Assembly: GCA_019914995.1 (NCBI GenBank)
Contig: CM034140.1
Location: 62,001-126,000, forward strand
Source of the DNA: Acanthochlamys bracteata
Taxonomy: Eukaryota; Streptophyta; Magnoliopsida; Pandanales; Velloziaceae
Length of the DNA: 64,000 bases
Direction of reading: 5' to 3'
Within the stretch, counting starts at the first letter, position 1. Each line of letters begins with the position of its first letter. The notes beneath the pieces are model-generated. The model made no database searches. It saw nothing but the letters and a program-made list of their open reading frames with translations, and was not told the DNA's origin. The translations under genes were made by a program, and so were the position numbers. Below are positions 1 to 12,782 of this stretch, one piece after another.

Positions 1-316
1 AACAAACAAGACCCGTGCAAGTATAGAGACCCATAGAGAATCATCAACAGAGCCAAAAGAATGATAGTAGTAAGATCACATTCAGAAAGCAATTTTTATA
101 TGGCAAACATTCTGTTCTCAGAAAGTGTGCAACGATCAGATAGCTGTCAGAATTACTCAAAATCCCAAGCACAGTACCATTAAAGAATTGTTAAATATTA
201 GAATTTAAAACACAAAAATCAATGGAGAGCACAAAAAGTTACAAAGTTTGACCATAGACTCTGCCAATGTAGCCTTTATCGACCAGCAGCAGAAGAGGTA
301 TTGGAAGCCTGGGGGC
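1..316 (-). other. 3' flank / 3' UTR of the glutamyl-tRNA synthetase gene
   Basis: This stretch lies directly downstream of the synthetase stop codon on the minus strand and probably holds its 3' UTR. I see no protein-coding signal or RNA gene in it. Confidence 0.4.
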
Positions 317-3300
317 TCACTGGCTAAGCGATGCTTGCTGTCGACCATCAGGGATTGCAAATAGCACAATGGGCTTTGATGGCCTGATGAATGGTACATC
401 ACATATATAATACCCTTTCCTTTCAAGCTGCAGAATCTCTCCTCGTTTCAAGTTGCGCATGTTGGAATCACCAATTGCTGCAGTTTCACGTCTCGTACAA
501 GGATTGAGATTATCCAGAAAATCTTCATCTTCTTCCAACTGCAAGCTCATTGAAACAGGGAGTCAGTGCAGTGCCACTATAAGAAGAGAAACAGGAGACA
601 TACACTACTATTGTTAAAACTGAAGAGAAGGCAGTGCTAGCACTACCAGAGAACCTCAAATTACAAAGACAGGCAGAGGAAGGGAAAATACACAAGAACT
701 CGAGCACAAGCCGTACTTGGACCCATTCAGGTGGCATAGGTGATAGATCATGTGTCATTCAGTGAACTAACCTTCAGTTCCATGATCCATGTACTGAACA
801 TGTTATGGAAACCCATAACTATAAAAACAACTTCAATATTCAATGATTTTACCACCTGGACATATAGTACTGCTAAAATACAATCTGAAAGACCAAAAAG
901 AATGATTATGTCTAAACAAAGATTCTAATCCATCTCGCTGATACTAGACAAGAATCATAATGAAACGCATCGTAACAAGAAATTGACACTCAAACAAAGC
1001 TAAATGATTCGATTTCAAAAATAAAAGAATTGCTCATTCTATATCCTGAATATAGCATCAGAATAAACAACTCAATTTCGAGAGTGACAGGTTCGCCTAA
1101 ACGTTGTCATACAGAACATACCTTTTTCTTGCTGATCAAGTGGTCAAACTCGACAAGCAAAAGATCAATCAATTCATTTGTTTCAGGGAGCCACGTAAGT
1201 TTCAACTTGGTTGTTTTGACGGACCCCTCAGGGTGTAGAACACCAACCAACTCCGTAATAACTCCTTCCTGCTTCTTAATTTCCTTTACAATAGCATTGC
1301 CCCAATCCATTAGCGTTACTTCTTCATCTTCTGAGATGCATGATGCATCCGCATGATCTAACCAAATTCTTTTGGTAAAAGTTGTTGCCTTTGAACCAGC
1401 ACCCTCAAATTTCTTATGCCGAGGAATAATACGTACATATGGGTCCTTTGGGCTGTTAGTAAGGTGCACGATAACACGCTGCTCTTTAAGAACAGCAGTG
1501 TGTCTAGGACATATGGGATCGATGATTTTCTTGTTGATTGTCCAAAGCTTATCCCACTCCATGAGGTTGACATTTTTTGAAGCACCCTGCAAAAGACCAA
1601 AGAGCTTCGTAAGTATCCAGCCACTAATATGAAGTGAGAAATATACAATGAATGAATAGTGACCTGTTGAAGAATAAACTGTATCAATGCTTCAATTTTC
1701 AAACCCCTCCGCACTATTCCCTGAACTGTTGGGAATCTGGGATCATCCCATCCCTCTACTTTCCCATTTTGTACAAACCAAAGAAGTTTGCGCTTGCTTA
1801 GAAGTGTATACACCATATTTAGTCTGCTAAATTCATATATCTGGACTTGTCGCAGCCTCATATCCTCAAGTATCCGATAATACTGAGCATTCCTATCATG
1901 ATATTCATTAGATCGAAGGGCATGTGTTATACCTTGAACAGAATCAACATATGGGCATGCGAAGTCATAGGTCGGATAGACCTTATATTTGGAACCAATA
2001 CGGTGATGCGGAACTGGGTTACAGCGGTAATAAACAGGATCTCTGAGTGCTTTGTTCAGATCCTGCATGTCCAATTTACCACGTAAACAGCATTGCAGTC
2101 CCCGTTCAGACCCTGCAATCATCTCCTTCCACAAGACCATGTTCTCATCAACAGTGCTGTTCCTGCGTATCGACTCAATACCGTCCATCCTCTCCCTTTG
2201 CATCTGCTCTCTGGGTGTATCATCTACATATGCCTTGCCTTCAAGTATTAATCCTTCAGCCATCTGCATCAACTCATCAAAATAATCTGAAGTATAAGTG
2301 ACTTCCTCGTACTTGATGCCCAATGTATTAATATCTTTCAACAAGTTCTCTACGAATTCATTGCTCTCTTTTGATGGATTTGTATCATCAAAGCGAATGA
2401 TTAACGTTCCTTGATACCTCTGAGCGAAGTAGTGATTCAGCAAAGCAGCCTTGGAATGCCCAATATGGAGGTACCCACTAGGTTCTGGGGCAAACCGCAA
2501 GCGTACCTCACCAACTTTTGCTCCAGGAAGATCTACTTCGATTCCCCAAGATGCTTTATCCTTAGGAACAACTTGACCATTGGTTATATTAGTCCCTCCA
2601 TTCAATGTGCCACCAGTGGGTTGCTCTGCAACCTTAGAGTTATTAGCTTGTGCCTTCCCTAACCCTCGTTTCCCAACATAAGCAGCTGTTACTTCATTCA
2701 AAACTTCACTGTAATCGGACACTACTGAATTGAACCATCTAGCCAGATTTCGGTACCTTTTTGATTTCCTCAGACTTTCCCACCTCTGCCCAGTTCCTGC
2801 AATTTTTGCAATGAAGTTAACAAAATATCTACATTGAACCATTCAAAGGACAATTGTCAAGAACAAAATCCAAGTCAAGCAAATCAACAAACTTTTACCT
2901 GCAAGACCTGCCCATATGGCAATATCTGCAATAGACAAGCTGTAACCAACCATGAAAGTTTGCGATGCCAAATACCCATCCACATGAGAACAAGCTGATT
3001 CAAATTCGGATCCGGATGCAAACATCGGTGCAAAATCGAGCAACTCATCAACCTAACACATCGTCATCATATTACAAAACCGATCATCATATATAACCAA
3101 TTACAAATCCAGATGAACAGGTATCCGTGAGTCAACAATTAAAAGGAAAGAACATGCCTTTGCTGCTTCGAAAGCGCTAGCTCCATACAAGCAGGGAAAA
3201 CTTGTAGTACGACCGACGTACCGCAGGATCGTGTTGATTCCGTGCAACTTCGATCTAAAGTATTTCAAAGTTACAATAATCGAAAAAGAGGACAAAAATA

Positions 3301-3476
3301 TATCTGCATAATCAGCGGATGGGTTGAGCTAAGTTTGTTGATTACCCGTCAGGAAGTCGAAGTTGGGAAAGAGCGCCGGAGGGAAGGCTAGAATCAACAG
3401 AAAGATTGACTTCGGCAATCTTTGCGGCGGCGATGGCCGAGAGAGGCGGGCACTCTGGCGAGAAGCAAAGCTCCAT
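317..3476 (-). CDS. Glutamyl-tRNA synthetase, cytosolic (eukaryotic GluRS/GlnRS type)
   Basis: Class I aminoacyl-tRNA synthetase that charges tRNA-Glu in the cytosol. Exons on the minus strand: 3476-3346, 3254-3158, 3052-2899, 2796-1664, 1586-1122 and 538-317, giving 733 residues. The N-terminal part (about residues 1-170) is the GST-like appendix of eukaryotic GluRS, visible as the stretch VDELLDFAPMFASGSEFE. The catalytic core has the HIGH signature (PEPSGYLHIGHSKAALLN) and a KMSKS-class loop read as LLSKRKLLW, followed by the anticodon-binding beta-barrel domains that end in SKPIVLFAIPDGRQQ. The start at 3476 is the first ATG (MELCFSPECPPLSAIAAAK). Intron 2 (3157-3053) must use a GC donor (AAAG then GCATGT) to join ...FEAAK to VDELLD. 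A MITE lies just upstream in the promoter. Family assignment is secure; exact ends of untranslated parts are not known. Confidence 0.93.
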
Positions 3477-3647
3477 CTTTTTTTTTTCTGTCGGGGAGTG
3501 AGAGGAAGAGCGAATGAGAGAACAGGAAAAAGGAACTAGGGCTTCTCCGTTATTATTACATGCTCATAATGGGCAATCCCCGATCTAATGAAGCCCCTTA
3601 ATTGTTATAAGAACGAAAAGGGCCCAACGTTACTGGGCTAAGCTAAC

Positions 3648-3857
3648 TTTGGAGGGGCGTTCGAAAATACTTAGAAAATAAAGTTTTTTTTAAAATAAAT
3701 TTTATTTTTTTATTTTTAAAAAATAATAAAAATATAGAATAAAATTTTTTTATACTTTTTAAATTTTTAAATAAATTTTTATGTATTTATACAATATATA
3801 TTAAAAATATAAAATAAAAAAAATTAAAAATTAGTGTTTCGAACGCTCTCCCAAACG
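3648..3857. mobile_element. MITE-like AT-rich element in the GluRS promoter
   Basis: About 210 bp of very AT-rich DNA bounded by an imperfect terminal inverted repeat. The left end reads TTTGGAGGGGCGTTCGAAAA; the reverse complement of the right end reads TTTGGGAGAGCGTTCGAAAC. The interior (about 3760-3830) closely resembles the interior of the element at 61609-61797, so the two look like members of one family. I could not fix a target-site duplication. It begins about 170 bp upstream of the synthetase start codon. Confidence 0.55.
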
Positions 3858-4542
3858 CTCTCGAATTCAGCCACCACAAAAAGGCGCTTAAGGACACGTT
3901 TGGCTAAGCTTTAAATTTAGAACTTTCGAATGAAAGCTGCTGCTTTTGCTGAAAAAAGCGGCTTTTGAGTTTTTGATTCGAAAGCTGTTTCTTTCTGAAT
4001 TCTGTTTGGATAAATTTTACTGTTTAAAGCTTTTTCGTAGAAAAAAATTATAGATATATTTGACTAAGCTTGTGCTTATGAGTAAATAAGATATATAATG
4101 ACTGAAATATCTTTAAATATTTAATAAATGATATATTATTAAAATTTTAAATTATGTTCATATAGTATCTAATTTTTTGAAAATTAATTTTATAATATAT
4201 TTTTAAAATAAATTTTGTTTAATATTTATTATAATAATATTATAAACATATGAATAAATATATTATTATTATAATAATAATATTTTTAAATTAAAATTAT
4301 TTAATATAATAATAATTATTAATAATTAATACATTGATAGAAATGAATAAATAATATACTAATACATTAACAATTTTAAGCAAATTGATTCTTGCATTAT
4401 CATAGGAGAAAATAAAACACAAATAACCACTCATAACAACAACAATCACTCAAAAAATCAGTAGAAAAATATTTCAACTTCAATCTTTTACTAGCTTTTG
4501 CTTGTAACATTTACAACAGATGAAAACAATAAAACAATACGA

Positions 4543-4790
4543 GCATGGGGAGTCAACCACACTATCAGAGACCACAACTTTATCACCAAGCACCTCCTTG
4601 ATAACCTTGCACTGACCCTCAAACTTCTCCTTCAGTTCTTCCTTCTTCTTCTTCTCATCCTCTCTCTCATCAAACTTCAAATCTTTCTTGGTAGAAGAAA
4701 GAAGCTTTGCCCTAAACTCCTTGGTGGTGACAAAGAAGATACTCATCAATGGCATCCGCCATGAACAAAGACCTCATAGCCCTTCTTCTT
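4543..4790 (-). pseudogene. HSP90 fragment (broken, captured piece)
   Basis: The minus-strand translation matches the middle-to-C-terminal part of cytosolic HSP90. It runs from a KKKGYEV block near 4790, through DAIDEY in another frame, to TTKEFRAKLLSSTKKDLKFD and LKEKFEGQCKVIKEVLGDK, then VVVSDSVVDSPC near 4543. At least one frameshift separates the first block from the rest, and a few residues are missing before VVVSD. The ATPase domain and the dimerisation end are absent. It lies inside the candidate transposable element, which suggests it was captured by that element. It cannot encode a chaperone. Confidence 0.8.
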
Positions 4791-5681
4791 CAAAGAAAAA
4801 TTATACGCACAAGCGGCGGTGATATATCACTCATAGCTATACTTGAACAATAACAACAAAGTTAAACCTATGCAAAATGGCCAAAGCAAACATTATCTTT
4901 GAGGTTTTGTCACATATCCTCATAAATGAATAGTTTGACTTTTGTCCTAACCTCAATCCATCCAAGACTTGCTAGCTAGCTAGCTAGGAACTACTTACTT
5001 GAAACTGCACACATAATAATTGATCAATATCAAGACCTTCCTAGCTATATATGATCAGCACATATATACAAGAGAATCAATGATCAATATATACCAGTTT
5101 TATGATTCAATTTTATGACGAGTGTTTCTTCATCTACAAAAGGAAAGAAATTAATATGCATATACATATCCTTATGAAGAAGAAAATATTTAAAGAACCT
5201 TGGGGTGTCACAAGTGGCAAATGAATTTGTGTGCTTGTTTCTAGTAGCAACTAGCAATGATAGAAACTGTCAGTAGCCCTTTCTTTACCAATACAGCAAG
5301 AAGAAATAAAAAAAAAAAACGAAACAAACAAAAGAACCACCCATCATATCAGTCTGATTTTCAAGAAAGCAAAATAAGAAGCTAGCTCTCAAACTTCAAA
5401 TAACAACATAGAATAACATAACATTAATCGCAATACTACCTAAACTTGTTTCTTTAATCAATTAATACATCTTGGAGAAAGTTTAGCAAGAACTAATTAA
5501 ATAGATCATCCGGTGAAGAAATAGCACTCAATCTTGAAATGCAACATAGAAGAGATCAACTATAGTAACTATATAGCTAAATGACTACAACCTTATAACT
5601 AAAACTCTTATAAAAATATATATAGAGATTAATAGAGAGATCTATTAGTAACGTAGTATGTAATTAAGCAATACCTCCACA

Positions 5682-5888
5682 ATGATCTATCTAGCTAGCG
5701 GCGGAGATGAAGAAGAAGCATTGGCGTCGTTGTCGGGATTAACAAAGGATGTGGCCGATAATGGCGTCGACTACCTCTTTGCATTTGTTCTTTTCTGCGC
5801 CGCTATAAAACTCCACCCTCTCGATGTCGATGAAGCGTCCGAGCTCATCGGCAAAGTCCATTACAATTTAGATTATTTGTATACTTGA
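5682..5888 (+). other. Unidentified 68-codon open frame inside the candidate element
   Basis: This ATG-initiated frame reads MIYLASGGDEEEALASLSGL and continues with a hydrophobic stretch (VDYLFAFVLFCAAIKL) and an acidic tail. Base composition is much richer in G and C than the surrounding DNA, as expected for captured exon DNA. I do not recognise the protein. The minus strand of the same stretch is also fairly open and could be the true sense strand, so it may be a captured fragment of a gene in either orientation. Confidence 0.25.
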
Positions 5889-7035
5889 TTAAGATCCAAA
5901 ACTTCAATCACACTCATAACAATATCATGATCCAACTAAAAATGTTGGGCAACAAAAGTAGACACCAGTGAATAGAATTGTGTATGCATGAAGAAAAGAC
6001 AGAAGAAGCTTACCTAGTTTGGTAGGAAAGGAATCGGTAGAAAGAAAATTCGAACACCTGCGAAACGCAAACAATTAAAATAGAGTTAGGAGAAAGACGT
6101 TAACACGTCAATTAGCACGCTGGTGGCAAAAAATCGTCTAAATCGATTCCACTCGTCCGGCAATGCAATCTCTAAAAACAAGTTAAAATTCGACTCAATT
6201 GACGAAGAAAAAAACACTACCGAAGTAAGAAGATAACTTTTAAGTGCTTACCGCAGTCGGAAGTCCGACGGAAAGTCCGACGAAAACCTAATTTTACCCC
6301 CGCAAGGTGAAAGTTGGTGAAAGGACAACGGCTACGGACGAAGAGAAGGAAGGTGAAATCTAGAGGCAAAGGAGAGGTGCACATCGCCGGAGAAGAAGCT
6401 TGTACACCGGCAGATCAACGAGTTCGAAGAGGAGCGGGTGGATGGCTGCGGAGAGCAATGAGAAGAAGGAGAAAGAAATGAGAGAGAAGCCTGGGTTAGA
6501 ATAATATATACTAATGTTATTTTTCTAACTTAACATGGATAATATAGTCATTTGGCAGCACAGTAAAAATAAGCTTCCGTGCAGCTTTCTTTAAAAGCAT
6601 CGTTTTGATGCTTTTGTTTTTGAACGAAATAAGCTGCTTATTTTCTGCAAAAGCAGCTGCAGCCAAACATATTTTTCACTGTTAAGTGCTTCTTTTTGAG
6701 CAAAAGCACTAAATAAGTAAAGCCAAATATGCCCTAAAGCCTTCAACAGTAGAACGAGTGCCTTCAGCGGTAAGTCGCTGGAAAAGAGAATGTCGATCGC
6801 TGTTAAGCAACAAAACAAAATTTTTCAATGGAATGATTGCCTGGAGGCTCGACAAAAGAGAAACAAAGCCAAAAGCAACGCAGCTGCTATGAAGAACAGA
6901 AAGAACGTTTACGTGGTAGGTAGATAGAAAGATCAATATTACAAAGGAACACATCAACAAGCAGTGCTAGCTAGCTAATACGTTGTTGGCATGCATGTTC
7001 GACAAACCACGCGCTCTATCTAGAATCAGAACTGG

Positions 7036-10000
7036 TCAATTAAAACAGACTTTGCTCATGCCCCTTGCTGGCATAGCTGAAGCAAGCTCCGCCGAAATTA
7101 TAAAGGAAGACTTCCCTGCCTCCCTCAGATAACGCACGTCTCCGTTCATCAGCTTCAGTAACTTCCTGCATACCAGCAAGCTAATGCCTTCCTCTGCTTG
7201 ATCCTCTTCACTTCCAAACATCTGAGATATCAAATCTTCCGGCACTCCACTGCCTGATAGTGTTATTCTGAACCGAAACAGATAACAGAAGCCAAGTAAA
7301 TAAGACATTTTGAAAGTGTCTGTCAACTGATGTAGCAAGCAATACTGCAAACGAAACCTTATTGTTATTAACAATGAAGACTTCATCAAGGTAATTATTG
7401 AACTATGCAGCACGGGGAGAAAATGGCCACGTGTTTGTGTTAGCTCTTATAGTTTGAATTGCAGATTTGATGCTACTCAAAGATCAATATTTAGTGAGCA
7501 ACGCATGGGAATATTATTTCTAACTTGGCATCCACATGTTGCTTTTGAAGAACATACCTCATTTCCAAATTCACGAGATGAAGAGTTGCTCCCAGCTGGT
7601 CTTTGGTAGGACTGAAAGCAATTTCAACAAGACCTCCGCTAGGTGAAAACTTCACAGAGACTAACAAAAAATCAGCTAGGATCTGTTGAAGTCTCAGGCT
7701 ATCCCCATAGAGACCCTCACCCATAAATCCTTCCGACAGATTATAAACAAGACGGATTCCCCTAGCACTGCTAACAATCATAACTTGGCTTATTGCAGTA
7801 AGCACCACGTCTTTCAGAACAAACTCAGCCATTTCCAGATCCAAGCAGCTGCAAAGAAGCAAAGGAATAGAACAAGCGGACCAATAATCAGATCATAAAA
7901 CCAAAGGAAGAGCCATGGGATGAAACCAAGCCAGTCAAGATAAAGCATTACCTATCCATGATGTTCTCCAGATCCAAGTCATTAAGAATTCTGGTTAGTT
8001 GACTATGACACTTGGCACCAGTATCCAAAAAACGTTGCTGTTCTTCACATAATTCTGTAGCCTCCAGCATTTTCCTAGAAAATGTTATACCAGAGAGGGG
8101 ATTCTTGATCTCATTCCTTATATAAGCCAAAGCCTTCAATTTCTTCAATGCTGTCTGCTCTGACAGTTGCTGGATATGTATCACCTGTTTCAGTTCCTGA
8201 CTGGTTATATGCAGAAAGCAAAAGACTCCAGTGACTATACCGTCTGTGTCGACCTTCTTGCTAACTGAAAGTAGGCACTCGACAGGTTTGCCATCCCGGT
8301 TGAAGAAATGGAGAGGAGCCTTTTCAGTTCCTTGACCTGTCATTGAATTGTTGATTATGATGCTAAGATTAACAAAAACATCTTGGTTCTTGAAACGACA
8401 GCAGGCATTGTTTCCTCCAAAAACCTCTCCCAGCAGCAGTTTATCTATAACTTCATCCCTCCGCCACCCAGTCAACTTAGTCATTGCTGGATTCCATTCA
8501 GAGCACCAACCAAACTCATCTGCGCCAAAAATAGGAGGGATTAAAGGGCTAGGATTTTGTACTATTGCCTTGTAGTCTCCTTCAATTCGAGTAAACCTAT
8601 CCATCACCAATTTATGGCCTGTCATATCCTGAGCAACAAAACACACACCCACTGCATTGTCATGGATATCCCTGCTGGCACAAGCATTTACAACGAGGAT
8701 GACAGGACCCTCATCTCCACGAGCACCAAAACATTTCAATTGAAACTCCACATTTTGCTCCTCTTTCCCTGCAAACAAGTTAAAAAAACCAATATTGACG
8801 TTACAACTAATAGACGTGTCAAAAGTGCAGACCATACGTAAAGGTAAAACATCAAATAAGATTTACACACCTTGCAACGCCAAGTAAAGCATCTTCTTGA
8901 CATCCTCCCTGGAGCAGTCCTCCACAAGAGTAAGCAAATGCTTCCCAGTGGCTTGATCAACAGACAGACCTGTCAATTCTGCAATTTTCATATTCCACCC
9001 ATTAACCAGGCCATCTACATCAACAGCCAAGATTGGAACTGTTGCTGTCTCTATAAGCCGGACCATTTCATTTGTCACTGCTTGAAGCTCCACCATTCCT
9101 TCAAGCTTAAGGTCATTGATTTGTGAATCCAGCGAGACTTTCTTGTTGCTTTTCTCAAGCTCAGTAAAAGTCCCTCGAAGAATAAGTTGCAGAGAATGAA
9201 TCGCGTCCATCTCATAGTCCTTCCATGGCAAACTTCTCATCGTTACGACCTCAAGGAAAGCCTTGAATGAAGACCTGGGATGCATTCTTCTCCCATCATC
9301 TTTATCGACAGGGTCATGCTTCGCACCTCCCCATCTGATCTCCGCAGCTGTGTGAGATCTAAACCAGAAGATGAAGTCCTTGGAAGTTATCCTAGCAGCA
9401 GCCATTCCACATACCGTATCACCAAGAGCCAAAGCACCTGGATATCCAGCTTCATGTAGACTGTCGGTACTTAAGCCGGTGGAATCTAATCCTGCGAGCC
9501 AGTAGGCGATGTCTCGTATCTGGGAGTCTGTAGGGGATATACCTAGTCTCCAGACATTATTCTGGTAAAGAAGGGCAGCACCATCACATTTGACAAGATC
9601 CATAATGTTTGGAGTTTGATTTATGATGCCGAGTGGAGCAGTATTTCTTAGCAGCATATCACACAACAAGGTCTGCGTCTTCAAGATGTTCTTTTCACGT
9701 ATCTGGTTCTCTAACTCGAACTCCTTGTTTACATGGATAGCAAAGACTTGCATCAAGAACTCACATGCATACCTTAAGGGGAAGGGGACAAACCTTGGGC
9801 TCTCATGATGGCACACAACAAGGCCCCAGAGCCTCTTCCTCCTCCGCTGCTGTGTCTGTCTTTGCTCCAAATCCTCATCATCTTCTTCTCCCTCGTTTAT
9901 CACCACAGCCATAACAAGTGAAGCAATGGAGTTCATGTTCTCCATATACTGGGCATGACAGCCATGGGGTGCTCTAAGAGTAGAGCCACAGAATGTGAGA

Positions 10001-10926
10001 TCGGCAGGCAACTTCTCATCTTGGTATATCTTCAGAGGCTTGGCGCGGCAGTCACAAATCATGCGGACCTTGTTCTTCATGAACAAAAATCTGGCAGCCT
10101 GAGGAATATCTGTTGCTGGATAATGCAGGCCAAGATAAGGGTCCAAACCTGGCTTTGTAATCTCCACAAAGACTTCACCATGGTCATCATCATGGAACTT
10201 GTAAGCCATCACCCTATCATATCCTGTCAACTCAAAGACCTCCTCCACAACAGCATTGCAGAGCCTCTCCATGCTGCCACCAGGCAAGGATTGGAGCCTC
10301 GCTATGGCCTTTGCAGCAAGCTTATATGATTGAAGAGCACCAGCAGCAGTCATAGGAAGTTCAGAGGGCTTCACAGGCTCAAAATCTATCACCAAGCAAC
10401 CAGTGACTCTATGGACTATTGCATAGAAGGGTTTACCAGAAGTCTTACAGTGCACCAGAATGGGATTGAGCAGCGACACTTCAGCATAGCCCAATACCTT
10501 CTGCAGCGCAGCTGTGCTAGGAGAATTGAAGATAGATCTCAAATCAGTGCCAATCCCTAGGATTGGATGGTCGCCCACGCTAGGAACAGCATGGCTGACC
10601 ATGGTGAGCATCTCTGGAGCATTCTCAGAGTAAGCGAGAACCTTGAAGGTGTTCTCATCAATGGCCAACAGGCAACCAAAGGGCTGGATGAGCTTACCCC
10701 TCTGGATATGCTGCAAATATGCCGTGACTTTCTCGGATGGGCGTTGGTCAGCAGATGATGAGGAGGACTTCTGTGCAGTGACTGTCTGGGAATAATCGAA
10801 GGAGTCGCGGAACTCTTCGTAGTCCGCATCAAGCTTGGCATCTACTGTGGTCTGAGCAATAATTCTAGCACTGTGCTTGCTCCTCGTTGAGCTAGTAGAG
10901 GAGTGGGAAGGCCTTGAAGAAGACAT
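7036..10926 (-). CDS. PHYA: Phytochrome A photoreceptor
   Basis: Red/far-red photoreceptor that binds phytochromobilin and moves to the nucleus in far-red light. Four coding exons (10926-8871, 8768-7952, 7848-7558, 7267-7036) sum to 1131 residues, the usual phyA length and intron pattern. The N terminus is serine-rich and carries [15 protein letters not shown], typical of phyA. The chromophore cysteine is Cys323 in [11 protein letters not shown]. The GAF domain shows [17 protein letters not shown], the PHY tongue shows WFRSHTA and a PRxSF motif (HPRSSF). Two PAS domains follow, then a histidine-kinase-related domain ([17 protein letters not shown]) that lacks the phospho-accepting His, as in other plant phytochromes. 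Homology favours phyA over phyC or phyE. The leader extends upstream towards 11700 and probably contains an intron. Confidence 0.95.
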
Positions 10927-12782
10927 CTTGTTATTGTATAATCAATCAGAAGGAAGTAACCCGTGCGTTCTCCACAGCAACCGAATTCTAGTAGTAAAAC
11001 CCAAAATCCGAAAAAATTATGAAATGTCCGTCATCAGCTGCCAATATGTACTCCTTCCTGAGATTAACAGGAGAGTTGTCTGTTACACGGAAACAAGCAA
11101 AAGATATAATCCAGTACAGGAGATAAATCTGTGTAAAAATGAACATGCTGAAGAACGACTATATAATTTTTTTTTGGGTTATATAATTTGTTCTTTAATA
11201 ACTTGAACTGGGAAGAAGAGGTTGAGAAACAAAAAAGCATATCAAAAGTAGAAGTAGACTACACTTGAACAGTTGAAGTAGTACTAGTAATATGTCTTGA
11301 TGGTTTAAGGGAAAAACAAAATGGCTAAAAATAGAAGTAAGAAACACCAGGCTCGGGTTGGTAGTCTTTAATTATAATCAAATTGAATCAAACAATCAAT
11401 CACTAATTTGATGGGATAGAAGAGAAGAGCGCACGCTAGTTAGAGTAAACTTAAACAAATCTGAAAAATACTCGAATCATCTCACCTGACCGGCTCAACG
11501 GAAGTAATGGAGGAACAGCTGAGGACGACTAAGTTATTTATTAAAATGCAAACTAGATAGAAGGGAAAGAAAGGGGTGGTCGGCTGTTCTATGGGTTTGA
11601 AGATGGTACCTGATTCATTGATTGGTTGTTAGAGGTGGTGGCGGTGAAGAAGAAGAAGCAGCGTCGGCCTTGTTAGCAAGGAGGGGGGCGAGCCATGTCC
11701 TCCTCAATTCACCATTACCTCTACCAACAGCAGCACTTGAAAGTGAACTGAACTGAACTGAACTTAGTAAACTGACGGGGGAATAGGAGATGGCATTTTA
11801 AAAAAAGAAATATGCAAATCCATCCAACCCAGTCCCACACTCTAAATGTTGTTGATGAAATAATATTACTATAAACAGTTAAGTTAGTAAAGGAAGAACG
11901 AACGAAAATGGGAGTTTTTATTTTGAATAACCGTTGTCAGCAAGTTGAGTTGTTGTTTATGTTTAAAATGGATAATATTTAAGGGCGTACATGGCGCCAT
12001 ACAACACACTGCGGCACAATAACAGACGTCGGCGTCAGTCTCTGTTTCGCGTGACACAAACGGCGCCATAGGCCTTATCGCGACCAATAACAAAACATTG
12101 ATTTTTCTCCCTTTTCTTATTATAAGTATTTCCCAAAACCTTAAACTAGTTGCCAGATTACAGCAAGTCTCTCTCCGTCTTCTCCACGCCTAGAACAGAG
12201 TTGGTGAGTTGCTCCTAAATATCAAACAAACCTGCGTGTCATTGAAAGCTGAATAGAATCATTCATATGCACGTGACAGAGACGGTGAAACTGCAATGCT
12301 AAATAAATAGAGTGAAAAGAGACGAAAGTGCGTAGCACATGCATGGTTCTATATGCTTCGAGAACTTACTAGGGAAGCCGCGGACCCCTTTTTCTTTTAA
12401 ATGGTATTTGGCAAAGGTTCATTCCAAAACAACTGACAGATACTAAATGAATTCCGATATCTCCTCGATTAGAGAAAGCAGTAACTTATTTTCCTAGTAA
12501 TTAGTGTAGAGATCATGTGACGTTTGTCTGTCTGATTATTTGTCCAAGATCTTGCAATCAATACAACTCCAGCAGCATCACTCGTATAATTAAGGACTAA
12601 CAGAGTAAAGCAAGTTGCTTTAAGGCGGACAAACAATCTAGCATTAAGGAAACACGAGAACCAACTTGGAGCACAATATTAGCAAGTGGAAATTGGTTCT
12701 TTTGATTTTTTTCCTTTTTTTTTTTTTTTTAATGATAAAGTAGGTATCCGACAAGCTTCGAGATCTAAGAAGTTACCAAAAC
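10927..12782 (-). other. PHYA leader and promoter region
   Basis: No coding exon found. The part nearest the gene should be 5' UTR with a leader intron, as is common in PHYA genes; a possible leader exon is the stretch around 11600-11760, but I cannot fix its ends. A poly-T tract lies at about 12710-12731. The segment near 12000-12100 is GC-rich and holds only short frames with no recognisable product. Confidence 0.35.

Larger units (their letters stand above)
3892..6734. mobile_element. Candidate non-autonomous PIF/Harbinger-like element carrying gene fragments
   Basis: The left end reads GGACACGTTTGGCTAAGC and the reverse complement of the right end reads GGGCATATTTGGCTTTAC, an 18-base imperfect inverted repeat with 12 matches. 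A TAA trinucleotide flanks both ends (3889-3891 and 6735-6737), as expected for PIF/Harbinger target duplications. Both subterminal regions carry several AAAGC/GCTGC-rich motifs. No transposase reading frame is visible, so the element would be non-autonomous. Inside lie a degraded HSP90 fragment (4543-4790, minus), a 68-codon open frame (5682-5888, plus) and a GC-richer stretch around 6250-6480 that looks like captured genic DNA. The AT-rich part 4080-4380 holds nothing else I recognise. Boundaries are inferred from the termini and have not been checked against other copies. Confidence 0.5.

Noticed and set aside
11884..12093. Minus-strand 69-codon frame upstream of PHYA
   Set aside because: No recognisable protein, poor composition, and it sits in the promoter region.
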